A DNA stretch of 64,000 bases from JACNJF01 sp050288105. Its GTDB lineage: Bacteria > Pseudomonadota > Gammaproteobacteria > GCA-001735895. Below are positions 54,086 through 63,884 of the stretch, in pieces. A program made the position numbers and the translations under genes. Position 1 is the first letter of the stretch, and each line of letters starts with the position of its first letter. The notes beneath the pieces are model-generated. The model searched no databases. It had not been told where the DNA came from and saw nothing but the letters and a program-made list of their open reading frames with translations. The stretch covers positions 62,001-126,000 of the forward strand of contig JBNKDE010000009.1 in the NCBI GenBank assembly GCA_050288105.1. The letters run 5' to 3'.

Positions 54086-56284
54086 TTACAGATCCAGCGG
54101 GTCGACCTCGATCACCAGACGCAGGCGCTGACTGTTTTTCACGCGCTGGATTTCTGGCAGCAACCGATTCAGCAGCTGGCGCAATTGTCGAATGTCACTC
54201 CCCAGCAGAGATAGCTGGGCGCGATAGCGCCCAATCCGCCGCGTCATCAATGCAGGGATAGGCCCCACCACCTTGATCGATGGCAGCTGATCAAATTTCA
54301 TCAATGCGCGCTGAATTTGCTGTAAGCGATTCATTGCCAGATTAAGTTCCAGCGCATCGGCACTCAGGGTAATGACCCGTACAAAAGGAGGAAAGCCTAT
54401 CAGCCGGCGCTCCTGCAGGATGGGCTGTACCAGCTCGCTGTAATCCTGGTGACACAGCTTTTGCATCAACTCATGCTGGGGAAACGCGGTTTGCAGCAAT
54501 GCCTGCCCGTGTTTACTGGCGCGCCCTGCTCGCCCTGATACCTGCAATACAGTTTGAATCAGGCGCTCCGACGCACGATAGAAACTACTGTATAAGGCCT
54601 GGTCACTATCCAGAATGCCTACCAGGGAAATATTCGGGTAATCATGGCCCTTGGCGAGCATTTGCGTACCGATCAGGATACAGGGTTCTGCTTCTCTCAC
54701 CGGTTGCAGCATTTTTTCCATCTGGCTTGAGTTACTGACGCTGTCACGATCGATGCGTATCACTGGCACCTCCGGAAACATTTGCTGGATAAACTGTTGC
54801 AGTTGCTCGGTGCCCACACCATAGTGACGAATCTCTTTTTCTCCACAATCAGGGCAGCTGCGCACCACCGCTTCAGCATGACCACAGTGATGACAGACCA
54901 TTCGGTCAATCGACTGGTGCAGGGTCATACGTGCATCACATTGATGACACAGCGCCTGCCAGCCGCATTCGTGACACATAATCACAGGCGCAAAACCTCG
55001 CCGGTTCAGGAACAGTAAAACCTGTCCGCGCTGTTGCAGGTGCTGACCTATCGCATGCAGTAACTGGGGGCTACAACCCGTGTTCAGGTTAACCCGACTG
55101 CTATCGATAAGCTTGATCTGTGGAGGACTGGCCGCACCTGGTCGCTGCGTCAGCAAGTGATGAAAAAAATGCGGCTTATCCAGATTATAAAGGGTTTCCA
55201 GCGCTGGCGTTGCTGACCCCAGTAACACCGAAATGCCCAGCATCTGCGCGCGTTTAATGGCGACATCTCGCGCATGGTAGCGCACACCATCCTGTTGTCG
55301 ATAGGAGCTGTCATGTTCTTCATCGATAATAATCAGTCCCAGATGCGGTGCCTCACTGAAAAGCGCTGAACGGGTACCGATCATGACGCTGGCGACCCCG
55401 CGTCGAAACTGATCCCAGCTTTGGTAACGCACATAATCGGACTGTCCGGAATGCGCGCTCACTACGGTGTTACCCAGCCGGTTTTGCAGGCGTTGCAACA
55501 ATTGTGGGGTCAGGCCAATCTCCGGTACCAGGTAAATCACCTGCCTGCCCTGCGCTATCAGCTGTTGCATCAACGCCAGATAAACTTCGGTTTTACCACT
55601 GCCAGTCACGCCCTGTAACAGGTCAACCCGGAAACTGCCTAGCCCATCACTGATTGCAGTTAAAGCCTGCTGTTGCTCAGCAGTCAGCGTGGGGGCGGTA
55701 TCCGCATCGATCTCTACTGCTGTCATCGGTTCCCGCATTTCGCTGCGTACCAGACCTTTGGATTGCAGCCCCTTCATGGCAGCGCGCCAGCTTCCATATA
55801 AATCGCTCAATGCTGCTGCGTGCAGGCCACTGTCGTTTTCCAGCAGCAGCTCCAGCAACTGTAATTGTCTGGGTGCTTTACGCTGCAGGCTGTTGAGTAC
55901 TTCTTCAGAGGGATGCTGTGCGAACCAGTATTCGAGCGTTACCGGGGTTAACGGCTGTTTACGACGTAGATAGCGCGGCAAAAACTGGAACAGTAATTCC
56001 CCTGCTGGCTGACAGTAATAGTCAGCCATCCATGCGGCTAGCTGCATCAGATGCTCAGATAGCAGGGCCTCGTGATCCAGCTGCTCATTTACCGGCTTGA
56101 GCTTACGCGTCGAATCCGGATGCGCCTGGCAGCTGACCAGGATACCGACCTTTTCACTGGAGCCGAAAGGCAGTGAAAAACGCTGTCCCGGTGTACATCC
56201 AGTATCTGCTTCCACCAGATAATCGAAATAATGATATACCGGTAACATCATGGCAAAGGAGCAGACCTGCGGAGAACGAGGCAT
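54086..56284 (-). CDS. priA: Primosomal helicase PriA
   Basis: 732 residues from ATG 56284. Walker A GVTGSGKTEVYL, Walker B DEEH in IIDEEHDSSYRQQ, and eight zinc Cys in CHECGWQALCHQCDAR, CHHCGHAEA and CPDCGEKE. The 3'-DNA-binding domain covers the N-terminal 100 residues (LPVYHYFDYLV). It restarts stalled replication forks. A TTG at 56296 is an alternative start. Faces a divergent, AT-rich region with DnaA boxes. Confidence 0.95.
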   Translation of the reverse strand: MPRSPQVCSFAMMLPVYHYFDYLVEADTGCTPGQRFSLPFGSSEKVGILVSCQAHPDSTRKLKPVNEQLDHEALLSEHLMQLAAWMADYYCQPAGELLFQFLPRYLRRKQPLTPVTLEYWFAQHPSEEVLNSLQRKAPRQLQLLELLLENDSGLHAAALSDLYGSWRAAMKGLQSKGLVRSEMREPMTAVEIDADTAPTLTAEQQQALTAISDGLGSFRVDLLQGVTGSGKTEVYLALMQQLIAQGRQVIYLVPEIGLTPQLLQRLQNRLGNTVVSAHSGQSDYVRYQSWDQFRRGVASVMIGTRSALFSEAPHLGLIIIDEEHDSSYRQQDGVRYHARDVAIKRAQMLGISVLLGSATPALETLYNLDKPHFFHHLLTQRPGAASPPQIKLIDSSRVNLNTGCSPQLLHAIGQHLQQRGQVLLFLNRRGFAPVIMCHECGWQALCHQCDARMTLHQSIDRMVCHHCGHAEAVVRSCPDCGEKEIRHYGVGTEQLQQFIQQMFPEVPVIRIDRDSVSNSSQMEKMLQPVREAEPCILIGTQMLAKGHDYPNISLVGILDSDQALYSSFYRASERLIQTVLQVSGRAGRASKHGQALLQTAFPQHELMQKLCHQDYSELVQPILQERRLIGFPPFVRVITLSADALELNLAMNRLQQIQRALMKFDQLPSIKVVGPIPALMTRRIGRYRAQLSLLGSDIRQLRQLLNRLLPEIQRVKNSQRLRLVIEVDPLDL

Positions 56285-56857
56285 AGACAAAAGCAATTCA
56301 ACAGTAAAAAAATGACATCATAACATTACCTGTAGCAGCGCAATGATGTATGTATCACTACTACTTTTTCCACCTCGAGCAAAAATCACTTACAACGCAT
56401 TGTTAAAGTAAATTCTATGCGCCTACTGCTAAGCTGTTGTCGAAATTGACAATATTGACTTATCCACATTTCCTGTGGATAAGTCTGTTAATAACTGTTT
56501 GAAAATGTGGTCCAGCCCGCATCATTGTTACAGTTGTGTTAAATTGTGCATTTTCCGACCAATTTTATTTATCCTTATTATTCAATAAGTTACAAAGGAG
56601 TGAGAATTAATCGTAAAAATTATGTACTGGTATTGTCCCCTTTTTCCCAGCGAATCAAAATTGTGCATATCTTTCTTTTGTCAATAGCTAAACTGGATGT
56701 TTATTAATTATATTTTTCTATGCATGAATACAGTCTAATTATGATTTGACAAAAATCTGGAATCATTTTTTTTACCTGGTTGTCGCACATTTGACTTGTA
56801 GAGGCAATCTGACACACTTAGCGCCCCTGATAAGAAAAAGTCCGAAACACGCTTCCT
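56285..56857. other. 573-base AT-rich region between priA and hemH
   Basis: Divergent spacer, far richer in A and T than its flanks, with two perfect DnaA boxes (see the entry at 56460). It contains no supported gene. Poly-A/T blocks occur at 56560-56620 and 56700-56780. It may be only a double promoter, but its length and make-up also fit a replication-control locus. Confidence 0.6.
56460..56482. promoter_or_regulatory. Two inverted perfect DnaA boxes
   Basis: TTATCCACA at 56460-56468 and its inverse TGTGGATAA at 56474-56482, separated by 5 bases. Both match the E. coli consensus box with no mismatch. Spacing and inversion allow two DnaA monomers to bind face to face. Confidence 0.7.
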
Positions 56858-57826
56858 ATGAGCTTGAAAAAAACTGCAGTCATACTGACCAATCTTGGCA
56901 CTCCGGCGACAAATACCCAGGCCTCAGTGCGCCAGTTTCTGAAACAATTTCTATCTGATCAGCGCGTGGTTGAGATCCCGGCATTTGTCTGGTGGTTCAT
57001 CCTGAATCTGATCATCCTGCCTTTCAGGTCAAAAAGGTCGCTCGCGGCATACAATAAAATCTGGACCGAACAAGGCTCTCCTTTGCTCGCTATCAGTCGT
57101 CGCCAACAGCAGGCGTTACAGCAACTGCTGGGCGATGAAATCAAAGTGGAACTGATGATGCGCTACGGCGAACCTTCGTTTAGTACGGTACTAAACCAGT
57201 TACAGCAGGAGCAATACAAAAAATTCATCATCCTGCCGCTGTACCCGCAAAATTCCGCAACCACCACCGCAACCACCTTTGATCATATTGCCGACGTGCT
57301 GAAAACCTGGCGCGATGTTCCCGAGCTGTGTTTCATCAATCAGTATCATGGAGATCCGGATTATATCCATGCTTTAGCCGCATCAATACAGCAACACTGG
57401 CAGCAACAGCAACGCCAGCGCTTCCTGCTGATGTCGTTTCACGGTTTACCACAACGTAATGTCGACCTCGGTGACCCCTACTATGATCAATGTATGGGGA
57501 CGGCGCACCTGCTGGCAACCATCATGGGCCTGGGATCAGATCAATGGGCGATGAGTTTTCAATCGCGCTTTGGTAAGCAAACCTGGCTACAGCCCTATAC
57601 CTCGGATCTGCTGGCCGCCATGGCGCAGAAGGGACTCAGGGAAGTTGACGTGGTTTGCCCCGGTTTTTCAGCAGACTGCCTGGAAACACTGGAAGAAATC
57701 CAGATGGAAAACCGCGAGGTTTTCATTGAAAACGGCGGTGAGCAGTACCACTACATTCCCTGCCTGAATGAGCGGGAAGATCATATCCAGATGATGGCTA
57801 ATCTGGTCACACCCTATCTGGATTAA
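56858..57826 (+). CDS. hemH: Ferrochelatase
   Basis: 322 residues. Family blocks: VILTNLGTPATNTQASVRQF, ILPLYPQNSATTTATTFDH, the catalytic His in MSFHGLPQRNVDLGDPYYDQ, FQSRFGKQTWLQPYTSD, and VVCPGFSADCLETLEEI. It inserts ferrous iron into protoporphyrin IX, the last step of haem synthesis. No strong SD before ATG. First gene after the DnaA-box region. Confidence 0.96.
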   Translation: MSLKKTAVILTNLGTPATNTQASVRQFLKQFLSDQRVVEIPAFVWWFILNLIILPFRSKRSLAAYNKIWTEQGSPLLAISRRQQQALQQLLGDEIKVELMMRYGEPSFSTVLNQLQQEQYKKFIILPLYPQNSATTTATTFDHIADVLKTWRDVPELCFINQYHGDPDYIHALAASIQQHWQQQQRQRFLLMSFHGLPQRNVDLGDPYYDQCMGTAHLLATIMGLGSDQWAMSFQSRFGKQTWLQPYTSDLLAAMAQKGLREVDVVCPGFSADCLETLEEIQMENREVFIENGGEQYHYIPCLNEREDHIQMMANLVTPYLD

Positions 57827-57897
57827 ACGCGCTCAGCTAGCCTCGCTGTTGAGCAATTGCAGGTTAAGGTGCCCGACCAACCACTGCAATCTGGCGC

Positions 57898-58944
57898 TCA
57901 GGCTGCTACCTCATTAGCCGTCTGCGCCAGGGTTTCAGCCAGTATTTCCTTATCGATGTAGCCAACCTTCCTGCCCTTCTGGTCTTCCACCACCACATAG
58001 CTGCCATCTTCTGACAGCAGGGCATGCAGCACGGTATCAACAGTTTCAGTATCCCTGACCGTTACCGACTGGGCATTTTCATGTTGTGGTTTTTCATCCA
58101 CCATGATGGATTTGGCAAGTAATACTCGAGTGCGGTTAACATCGGCCACAAAGCGTTCGACGTAATCATCGGCTGGATTAAGCAGTATTTCCTGGGGCGT
58201 ACCATGCTGTACCAGCAAACCCTGGTTGAGAATCGAAATCTTGTCGCCAATCTTCAACGCTTCATCGAGATCATGGGTGATAAAGACTATGGTTTTGTGC
58301 AGCTCCTGCTGTAGTTCCAGCAACAGATCCTGCATGTCCGAGCGAATCAATGGATCAAGCGCACTGAAAGCCTCATCCATCATCAGAATATCCGCGTCAC
58401 AGGCGAGCGCGCGAGCCAGTCCTACACGCTGCTGCATACCACCGGATAACTGCGCCGGGTAGTGATTTTCAAATCCGGTCAGACCCACCCGATCAAGCCA
58501 CTTTTGCGCCTGCTGGTGGATGAAGTGCTGATCCTTACCCTGAATTTTTAACCCAAACCCTGCATTCTCGATGATGGTGTGGTGCGGCATCAGTGCAAAC
58601 TTCTGGAATACCATGGCGGTTTTGGATTGCCGAAAATGACGCAATTCTTTTTCATTCATTTTCATCACGTCTTCACCATCAACCAGAATTGAACCCGCTG
58701 TTGGTTCAATGAGTCGATTGATATGACGGATCAGGGTGGACTTCCCTGAACCGGACAGACCCATAATCACTTCGATGTTTTTATCTTCCAGCGACAGGTT
58801 GATATCGTGTAACCCGAGGATATGGCCGTGCTCACTTAACAGCTGCTCCTTATCTACACCAGCATTAACATGCTTGAGTACTGCATGTGGTTTAGAGCCA
58901 AATATTTTGGTCAAATTTTCAATCTTGATTTTTATATCAGCCAT
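57898..58944 (-). CDS. proV: Glycine betaine/proline-type ABC transporter ATPase
   Basis: 348 residues from ATG 58944. Walker A GLSGSGKST, signature LSGGMQQRVGLARAL, Walker B ILMMDEAFSALD (Ala where most have Pro), H-loop ITHDLDEA. The C-terminal CBS-like tail is ESVTVRDTETVDTVLH-like with LLSEDGSYVVVEDQKGRKVG. It overlaps the permease by 8 bases (ATGGCTGA). The N-terminal FGSKPHAVLKHVNAGVDKEQ is the family extension. Second quaternary-amine system of the window. Confidence 0.92.
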   Translation of the reverse strand: MADIKIKIENLTKIFGSKPHAVLKHVNAGVDKEQLLSEHGHILGLHDINLSLEDKNIEVIMGLSGSGKSTLIRHINRLIEPTAGSILVDGEDVMKMNEKELRHFRQSKTAMVFQKFALMPHHTIIENAGFGLKIQGKDQHFIHQQAQKWLDRVGLTGFENHYPAQLSGGMQQRVGLARALACDADILMMDEAFSALDPLIRSDMQDLLLELQQELHKTIVFITHDLDEALKIGDKISILNQGLLVQHGTPQEILLNPADDYVERFVADVNRTRVLLAKSIMVDEKPQHENAQSVTVRDTETVDTVLHALLSEDGSYVVVEDQKGRKVGYIDKEILAETLAQTANEVAA

Positions 58945-59827
58945 TACCCTGCCCTGCTCTATGTTTCTGGATTCTCTTTCCATATTGCTGAGAGACCCGG
59001 TCAAAGATAATTGCCAGCGCCACTATCGCCAGACCGTTCATTAGCCCCAATGCCAGATACTGGTTAGAAATCGCACGCAGCACAGGAACACCCAGCCCGG
59101 CGACACCGATCATTGACGCAATCACCACCATCGACAGCGCCATCATGATGGTCTGGTTTACCCCGGCAAAGATGTTAGGTAGCGCCAGCGGGATCTGTAC
59201 GCCGAACAGTTTCTGGAAGTAGCTGGCCCCAAACGCATCGGCCGCTTCCAGCGCCTCCTTATCCACCAGACGAATACCCAGGTTAGTCAGACGCACAATC
59301 GGAGGAATCGCATAGATACTGACCGCAATCAACCCTGGCACCTTGCCTATACCAAGCAGCATCACCACCGGGATCAGGTAAACAAAAGCCGGAATGGTTT
59401 GCATTACGTCCAGTACCGGGGTAATCAGCATTTGGGTACGGTCTGACTTAGCCATCAGGATACCCAGCGGAATACCCAGTACGATGCACAATGCAGTTGC
59501 TACCGAGATGATTGCCAGTGTCGACATCAGGTCTTCCCACATACCGAAATAACCGATCACAACAAACGACAGCACACTGCCTACGGTAATCTTGATACTG
59601 CGCGAACCCAGCCAGGAAATCACGCCGATGATGAGCAGGATGAGTGGCCAGGGGGTGGCCTGCAGTAATTTTTCAAACCACACCATAAACTGCAGCAGGG
59701 GATCGAAAAAGCCTTCGATATCCTCGCCATAAGCACGGGTAAATTCACGGAACCCGCCATCAATCATTTTTTTTAAATCCCTGAGGTCTGCTCGCCCCAG
59801 AGATGGAAAGTCCTCAAAGATTTCCAT
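58937..59827 (-). CDS. proW: Glycine betaine/proline-type ABC transporter permease
   Basis: 296 residues, a ProW-type inner-membrane permease: a hydrophilic arm, about 6-7 helices (PLILLIIGVISWLG, VLSFVVIGYFGMWEDLMSTL), the loop DKEALEAADAFGASYFQKLF, and NQTIMMALSMVVIASMIGVA. Neighbours are the ATPase (overlapping) and the binding protein 89 bases upstream. Confidence 0.92.
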   Translation of the reverse strand: MEIFEDFPSLGRADLRDLKKMIDGGFREFTRAYGEDIEGFFDPLLQFMVWFEKLLQATPWPLILLIIGVISWLGSRSIKITVGSVLSFVVIGYFGMWEDLMSTLAIISVATALCIVLGIPLGILMAKSDRTQMLITPVLDVMQTIPAFVYLIPVVMLLGIGKVPGLIAVSIYAIPPIVRLTNLGIRLVDKEALEAADAFGASYFQKLFGVQIPLALPNIFAGVNQTIMMALSMVVIASMIGVAGLGVPVLRAISNQYLALGLMNGLAIVALAIIFDRVSQQYGKRIQKHRAGQGNG

Positions 59828-59916
59828 CTGACCACCATCTAGTTGTTATTTTCTACTGCTTGCAGCAACACTCAAGCCTTCGTAACACTGGGGTTTGCTG
59901 CAGGATTTGTGCGCAA

Positions 59917-60927
59917 TCAATTCAGCGATTTGCTGACCTTTCTGGCAACCTCTGCAGGGATCCATTTTTTCCACACTTCCTCATGGGTAAGCAGGAATTC
60001 AATGGCCGCATCTTCACCGGATGCCTGATTGTCGCCCATATAAACCAGCATCTGGTTCATTATTTCACCCGGGAAAACCCGTTTGCTGAAATACTCAGTG
60101 ACTGCCTTACCACTACGCTTACCCAATTTATCGGTCACAATGGTTTGCACTTCTGACTGGGTCCACGCAGTTTGCTGCGGATTAGCACAATCCTGTTCGG
60201 CTTTTACAATACAGTTATCCCAGTGATCGCGACCGATAAACGGGACGCCAAAAGGTACTTTCACCATTTTGTATTTTCCAATCATCGCAGTCGGCGACCA
60301 GTAATAACCAAACCAGTATTCGCCACGTTCCACTGCTTTTGACATAGAACCATCGAGACCTGCTGCGGATCCCGGGTCGACCAGCTTCCAGCCCTTATTA
60401 GCCATATCAAAGGCACGGAACAGATTGGCATTTACCAACTGGCAGCCCCAACCGGAAGGGCAGCTAACAAACGCGCCTTTGCTGGGCTCTTCCTTGTCGG
60501 GAAAAATTTCAGGATGTTTCAGGATATCCAGCACTGTTTTCAGCTCAGGATGGTCTTTCGCAGTTTTGGGGGTAATCCACCAGCCTTCACCCAGGTCGGT
60601 AATTGGCCCCTTATTGAGTGAAATCAGTCGACCTTCATCCATCGCCTTTTTGAGTGGAATGGCAACTGCATTGGTCCACATTTCGGGTGCGACATCGGGT
60701 TGACCTTTTTCATTCATGGAGGCGAAAGTGGTCTGCGTTGCACCAGGAATCAGGCTGACATCGCAATCATAGCCATCGGCCAGAATAATCCGGTCGACAT
60801 TGGCCATTAACTCAGCAGAAGCCCAGTTCATTTCAGCGATCTGGATGGGGCCGCAATCGGATGCGTGAGAGGGAAGAGACAACAGAGACAGCGCGAATAA
60901 TGCGCACAATTTGTGTATTTTTAGCAT
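59917..60927 (-). CDS. proX: Glycine betaine-type substrate-binding protein
   Basis: 336 residues with signal peptide ending SHASD. OpuAC-type fold: IQIAEMNWASAELMANVDRI, PGATQTTFASMNEKGQPD, EGWWITPKTAKDHPELKTVL, GYYWSPTAMIGKYKMVKVPF. Cys pairs in SCPSGWGCQ and NCIVKAEQDC suggest disulfides, a feature of a subset of these proteins. Ligand could be glycine betaine, proline betaine or another quaternary amine. First gene of the proX-proW-proV unit. Confidence 0.9.
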   Translation of the reverse strand: MLKIHKLCALFALSLLSLPSHASDCGPIQIAEMNWASAELMANVDRIILADGYDCDVSLIPGATQTTFASMNEKGQPDVAPEMWTNAVAIPLKKAMDEGRLISLNKGPITDLGEGWWITPKTAKDHPELKTVLDILKHPEIFPDKEEPSKGAFVSCPSGWGCQLVNANLFRAFDMANKGWKLVDPGSAAGLDGSMSKAVERGEYWFGYYWSPTAMIGKYKMVKVPFGVPFIGRDHWDNCIVKAEQDCANPQQTAWTQSEVQTIVTDKLGKRSGKAVTEYFSKRVFPGEIMNQMLVYMGDNQASGEDAAIEFLLTHEEVWKKWIPAEVARKVSKSLN

Positions 60928-61139
60928 GTAATCCTCTTAAGTTAAGTACATGCTTATTCATATAAACATATGCCGCAGCAGGAAGCAAACGCCACCCGGC
61001 CAGAAATGAAGTGGTTTTTTGCCCCCCTGATTTACACCATCCTCCGGCCCTGCTGGCTATCAGTATGCATGATTGCCCTAACACCGGACATTAATTTATT
61101 TTCTTTTTTTACCCTTCCAGGGTAACGAGATACCTCGCA

Positions 61140-61559
61140 CTACTCAAAGCGTACTGAAACCTGCAGCAATAGATGCTCAGGTAAATTACTGGACACCGGG
61201 CAGTGATGCATACGATCGATAATATAGTCCAGGTTTTCATCGCTCGGATCTCCCGATCTTAGCTGCGCCACAAAACTCACCTGTGCCTGTGTTATCTCCC
61301 AGTTTTCAGTGGTTTCAATATATAGCTCGCCTGAGGTCTTTATCAGCTGTAGCTCACATTCTGCTGCATTGGTACGCATATACAGATGCTGACAGGAGAA
61401 CAGGCCATTAATAAAAAGTAGAAATCCTGGAGAATGTATATCCAGCTCCAGACTCTCCCATGATCCATCATTGAGTATTTCAATTGTTAAATTCTGGATA
61501 TTATTTTCACTACCCTGATAATCTGCATTTAATCGGAGGTGGAATGCCTTATCTGCCAT
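61140..61559 (-). CDS. OsmC-like protein
   Basis: 139 residues. It has the two OsmC-type Cys blocks: FINGLFSCQHLYMRTNAAE and RMHHCPVSSNLPEH, the second being a typical OsmC C-terminal thiol motif. The beta-rich N-terminus with SPGFLLF also fits. OsmC/Ohr proteins reduce organic peroxides, but this branch is distant and its activity is not certain. Confidence 0.6.
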   Translation of the reverse strand: MADKAFHLRLNADYQGSENNIQNLTIEILNDGSWESLELDIHSPGFLLFINGLFSCQHLYMRTNAAECELQLIKTSGELYIETTENWEITQAQVSFVAQLRSGDPSDENLDYIIDRMHHCPVSSNLPEHLLLQVSVRFE

Positions 61560-61597
61560 ACTATGCTGCCATTGGTTAATTTTATAACTCTGCCACC

Positions 61598-62371
61598 TTA
61601 TTCATTCAGACCGAATAACTGGCGACAGTTCTGATTAAGTTTTATCGCACACTCATTGACATCCATCGATCTTAACTGTGCAATGATTTGCAAATGATCC
61701 GGCAAATATCCCGGCTCATTCCTTTGCCCTCTATGCAGAGGCCCTGACTGATCAGGCGCATCGCTTTCAATCATTAAGGTGTCAATGTCGATTTCTTTTA
61801 CCACCTGTCTTAATTTGCGCGCGCGATCGTAACTCACAGTCGCTGCAATACCAAACTTAAACCCAACATCAGCCAGTTGCTGAGCCTGCTGCAAGCTGCC
61901 ACTAAAACTGTGGATAACACCCGCTTTTACGCCGCTGTTACGAATCTCTCGCAATACCAGATCCAGTGCTTTACGCGCATGAATAATGACCGGTAATTGA
62001 TGCGTTCTGGCCAGCGCGAGCTGGTCTCGAAAAAGTTCCATCTGGGCTTTCTGATCGTTGCCCTGAATATAAAAATCCAGCCCGCACTCACCTATTGCCA
62101 CAGCATCATTCTGGTCCAGCCATTCATCCAGACGCTGGACATCGCCAGTGCTGTGGTCAGACATAAACATGGGGTGCAATCCATAACTGGCCGATACCCC
62201 GGCAGTTTGCTCGGCAAGCTGACGCACTTTGGGCCAGCGCTGTGCTGTGGTGGCCGGTATCACGATCTGACGAATGCCTGCGAGCTGCGCGCGCTGCATG
62301 ACCTGAGCTCGATCTTTATCAAATCGATCATCATCAAGGTGACAATGAGAATCTATCAATTCTAATGGCAT
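61598..62371 (-). CDS. TatD family metal-dependent hydrolase
   Basis: 257 residues from ATG 62371. Metal-site motifs: IDSHCHLDDDRFDKD at the start, the IGECGLDFY block, PVIIHARKALDLVL, VIHSFSGSLQQAQQL and IESDAPDQSGPLHRGQRNEP. This is the YjjV/TatD branch of the amidohydrolase fold. Probably a DNase or related hydrolase; substrate unproven. Two in-frame ATG and one further upstream start are possible (62371, 62389 and 62416). Confidence 0.9.
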   Translation of the reverse strand: MPLELIDSHCHLDDDRFDKDRAQVMQRAQLAGIRQIVIPATTAQRWPKVRQLAEQTAGVSASYGLHPMFMSDHSTGDVQRLDEWLDQNDAVAIGECGLDFYIQGNDQKAQMELFRDQLALARTHQLPVIIHARKALDLVLREIRNSGVKAGVIHSFSGSLQQAQQLADVGFKFGIAATVSYDRARKLRQVVKEIDIDTLMIESDAPDQSGPLHRGQRNEPGYLPDHLQIIAQLRSMDVNECAIKLNQNCRQLFGLNE

Positions 62372-62606
62372 AACACTGATATCATTCATTAGTGGTAGGT
62401 TATTTAAGCATGACACAGCTGGCTAATTATCCCAAATCAGTCGCTTCCTGCTATAAATACTCTGTTAGTCCTTTAGCTACCGGGAACATCGACTTCCTTT
62501 AAAGCCGGCTAACTAAACCGATTACAACCCCGCTTTATACTGTCTGCATTACTTCTTTTCAGTATGTGTTGAATCTTCCATACACAATCAAACAAGGGAA
62601 ATCATA

Positions 62607-63806
62607 ATGATAAAACCACTAGCACTGTTAACCGCAGGCCTGATTGCCTATAGCTCTACTACACTGGCAACCAGTGAACCGGGTATTGTCTTCTATAGCG
62701 ATAATGATAATGACAAGGTATATAAGATCGACATCCCCAGCATGACCCTGCTGGCCAGCGTAAATACCGCAGATCAGCCTTACCCGGTTGATCTGGCGGG
62801 ACCAAACCAGATTTACGCGATTACTCGCAACGATCCTTCGGTAGGCGTAATCAATATCTGTACCTTTCAGGAAACCACGCGCCTCGCGCTAAATCATAAA
62901 CCGCGCTCCTCCAGTTATAACCCCAAAAACCATAGCACGCTGATTTCGGGAAAGGACAAGCCACAAACAACGCTGGTTAAAGCCAAAAACTCCCAGATCA
63001 AGCAGGTGGTTGGTAGCGAGATCTATATCCCACCGGCAGATTTCGGCGGAAGTAATGCGACCGGTCACCCATTCTGGGTGAGCAAGCACCGCTTCCTGCA
63101 ACTCGACCGCACGACACGTAATCTGCAGTATTACTCGGTAAACGGGGTTTTACTGGATAGCCTAGCCCTGCCCTCTGCCATGCACCACATCCTGCAGGCT
63201 GGCTCTGATTATTATGCCGTGCTGGAAGGAAGCCCTGCATTTGGCGTCTATCCCGGACTGCTCCGGTTTAGCATCAGCGGGAACCAGCTGGTGCAGACCG
63301 GACAGGTCTCCCTGACCGGGTTTGACCCCGCAATCATGGGCGCGCATCATGCCGACTTTCACCCTGATGGTGTTCATATCTACATGGGCTCCACCGAAGG
63401 GCATCTATTTGTTATTGATCGTAACAGCATGTCAGTAACCGCGGTGGTCAACGTCGGGCTGGGGGCAGGACATACAGTATTTGCACCCGACAGGAATCTT
63501 GCGATCATAACCAATCACAACGATACCTTTATCAGCGTCATCGACACGACAACGCATACGCTGCTACAGAATATCACCGTGGCTTCTACACCACCCGCTG
63601 GACGAAAATCTCAGGGGCATACCGCAAGCGTTAGTCCTGATGAAAACTTTTACTATGCCATCGCCAGTCACGATGGCACTTTTTATGAGCTGGACCTGAA
63701 TCAGATGGCCATCACCCGCAGTCTTTACCTGGGTGGCTATACGCTTCAGGGATCATTCCTGTGGGGTCAGCAACCCACTAGCATTGGCAGCGAAATTTGC
63801 CTGTAG
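62607..63806 (+). CDS. Exported beta-propeller protein (YncE-like)
   Basis: 399 residues with signal peptide ending near TLAT. Propeller-like blades of about 40-45 residues with V-I-D-x-x-T pattern: VFYSDNDNDKVYKIDIPSM, DGVHIYMGSTEGHLFVIDRN, LAIITNHNDTFISVIDTTT, NFYYAIASHDGTFYELDLNQ. No active site is recognised. Probably a periplasmic binding protein. SD AAGGGAAA before ATG. Confidence 0.65.
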   Translation: MIKPLALLTAGLIAYSSTTLATSEPGIVFYSDNDNDKVYKIDIPSMTLLASVNTADQPYPVDLAGPNQIYAITRNDPSVGVINICTFQETTRLALNHKPRSSSYNPKNHSTLISGKDKPQTTLVKAKNSQIKQVVGSEIYIPPADFGGSNATGHPFWVSKHRFLQLDRTTRNLQYYSVNGVLLDSLALPSAMHHILQAGSDYYAVLEGSPAFGVYPGLLRFSISGNQLVQTGQVSLTGFDPAIMGAHHADFHPDGVHIYMGSTEGHLFVIDRNSMSVTAVVNVGLGAGHTVFAPDRNLAIITNHNDTFISVIDTTTHTLLQNITVASTPPAGRKSQGHTASVSPDENFYYAIASHDGTFYELDLNQMAITRSLYLGGYTLQGSFLWGQQPTSIGSEICL

Positions 63807-63828
63807 CATTTTATTGAAGGCATAAAAA

Positions 63829-63860
63829 AACCCGCTGACCATGCATTTGGCTAGCGGGTT
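63829..63860. terminator. Bidirectional terminator between propeller gene and PRK
   Basis: AACCCGCT and AGCGGGTT pair around a 16-base loop. On the minus strand the stem is followed by seven T, a good terminator for the PRK gene; on the plus strand it lies just after the propeller gene. Confidence 0.85.
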
Positions 63861-63884
63861 TCTAGCAGGGCCTGATTACAGGGC

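Noticed and set aside
61105..61125. TTACCCTTCCAGGGTAA hairpin as terminator for the OsmC-like gene
   Set aside because: On the gene's strand the stem is followed by a run of A, not T, so it does not fit an intrinsic terminator.
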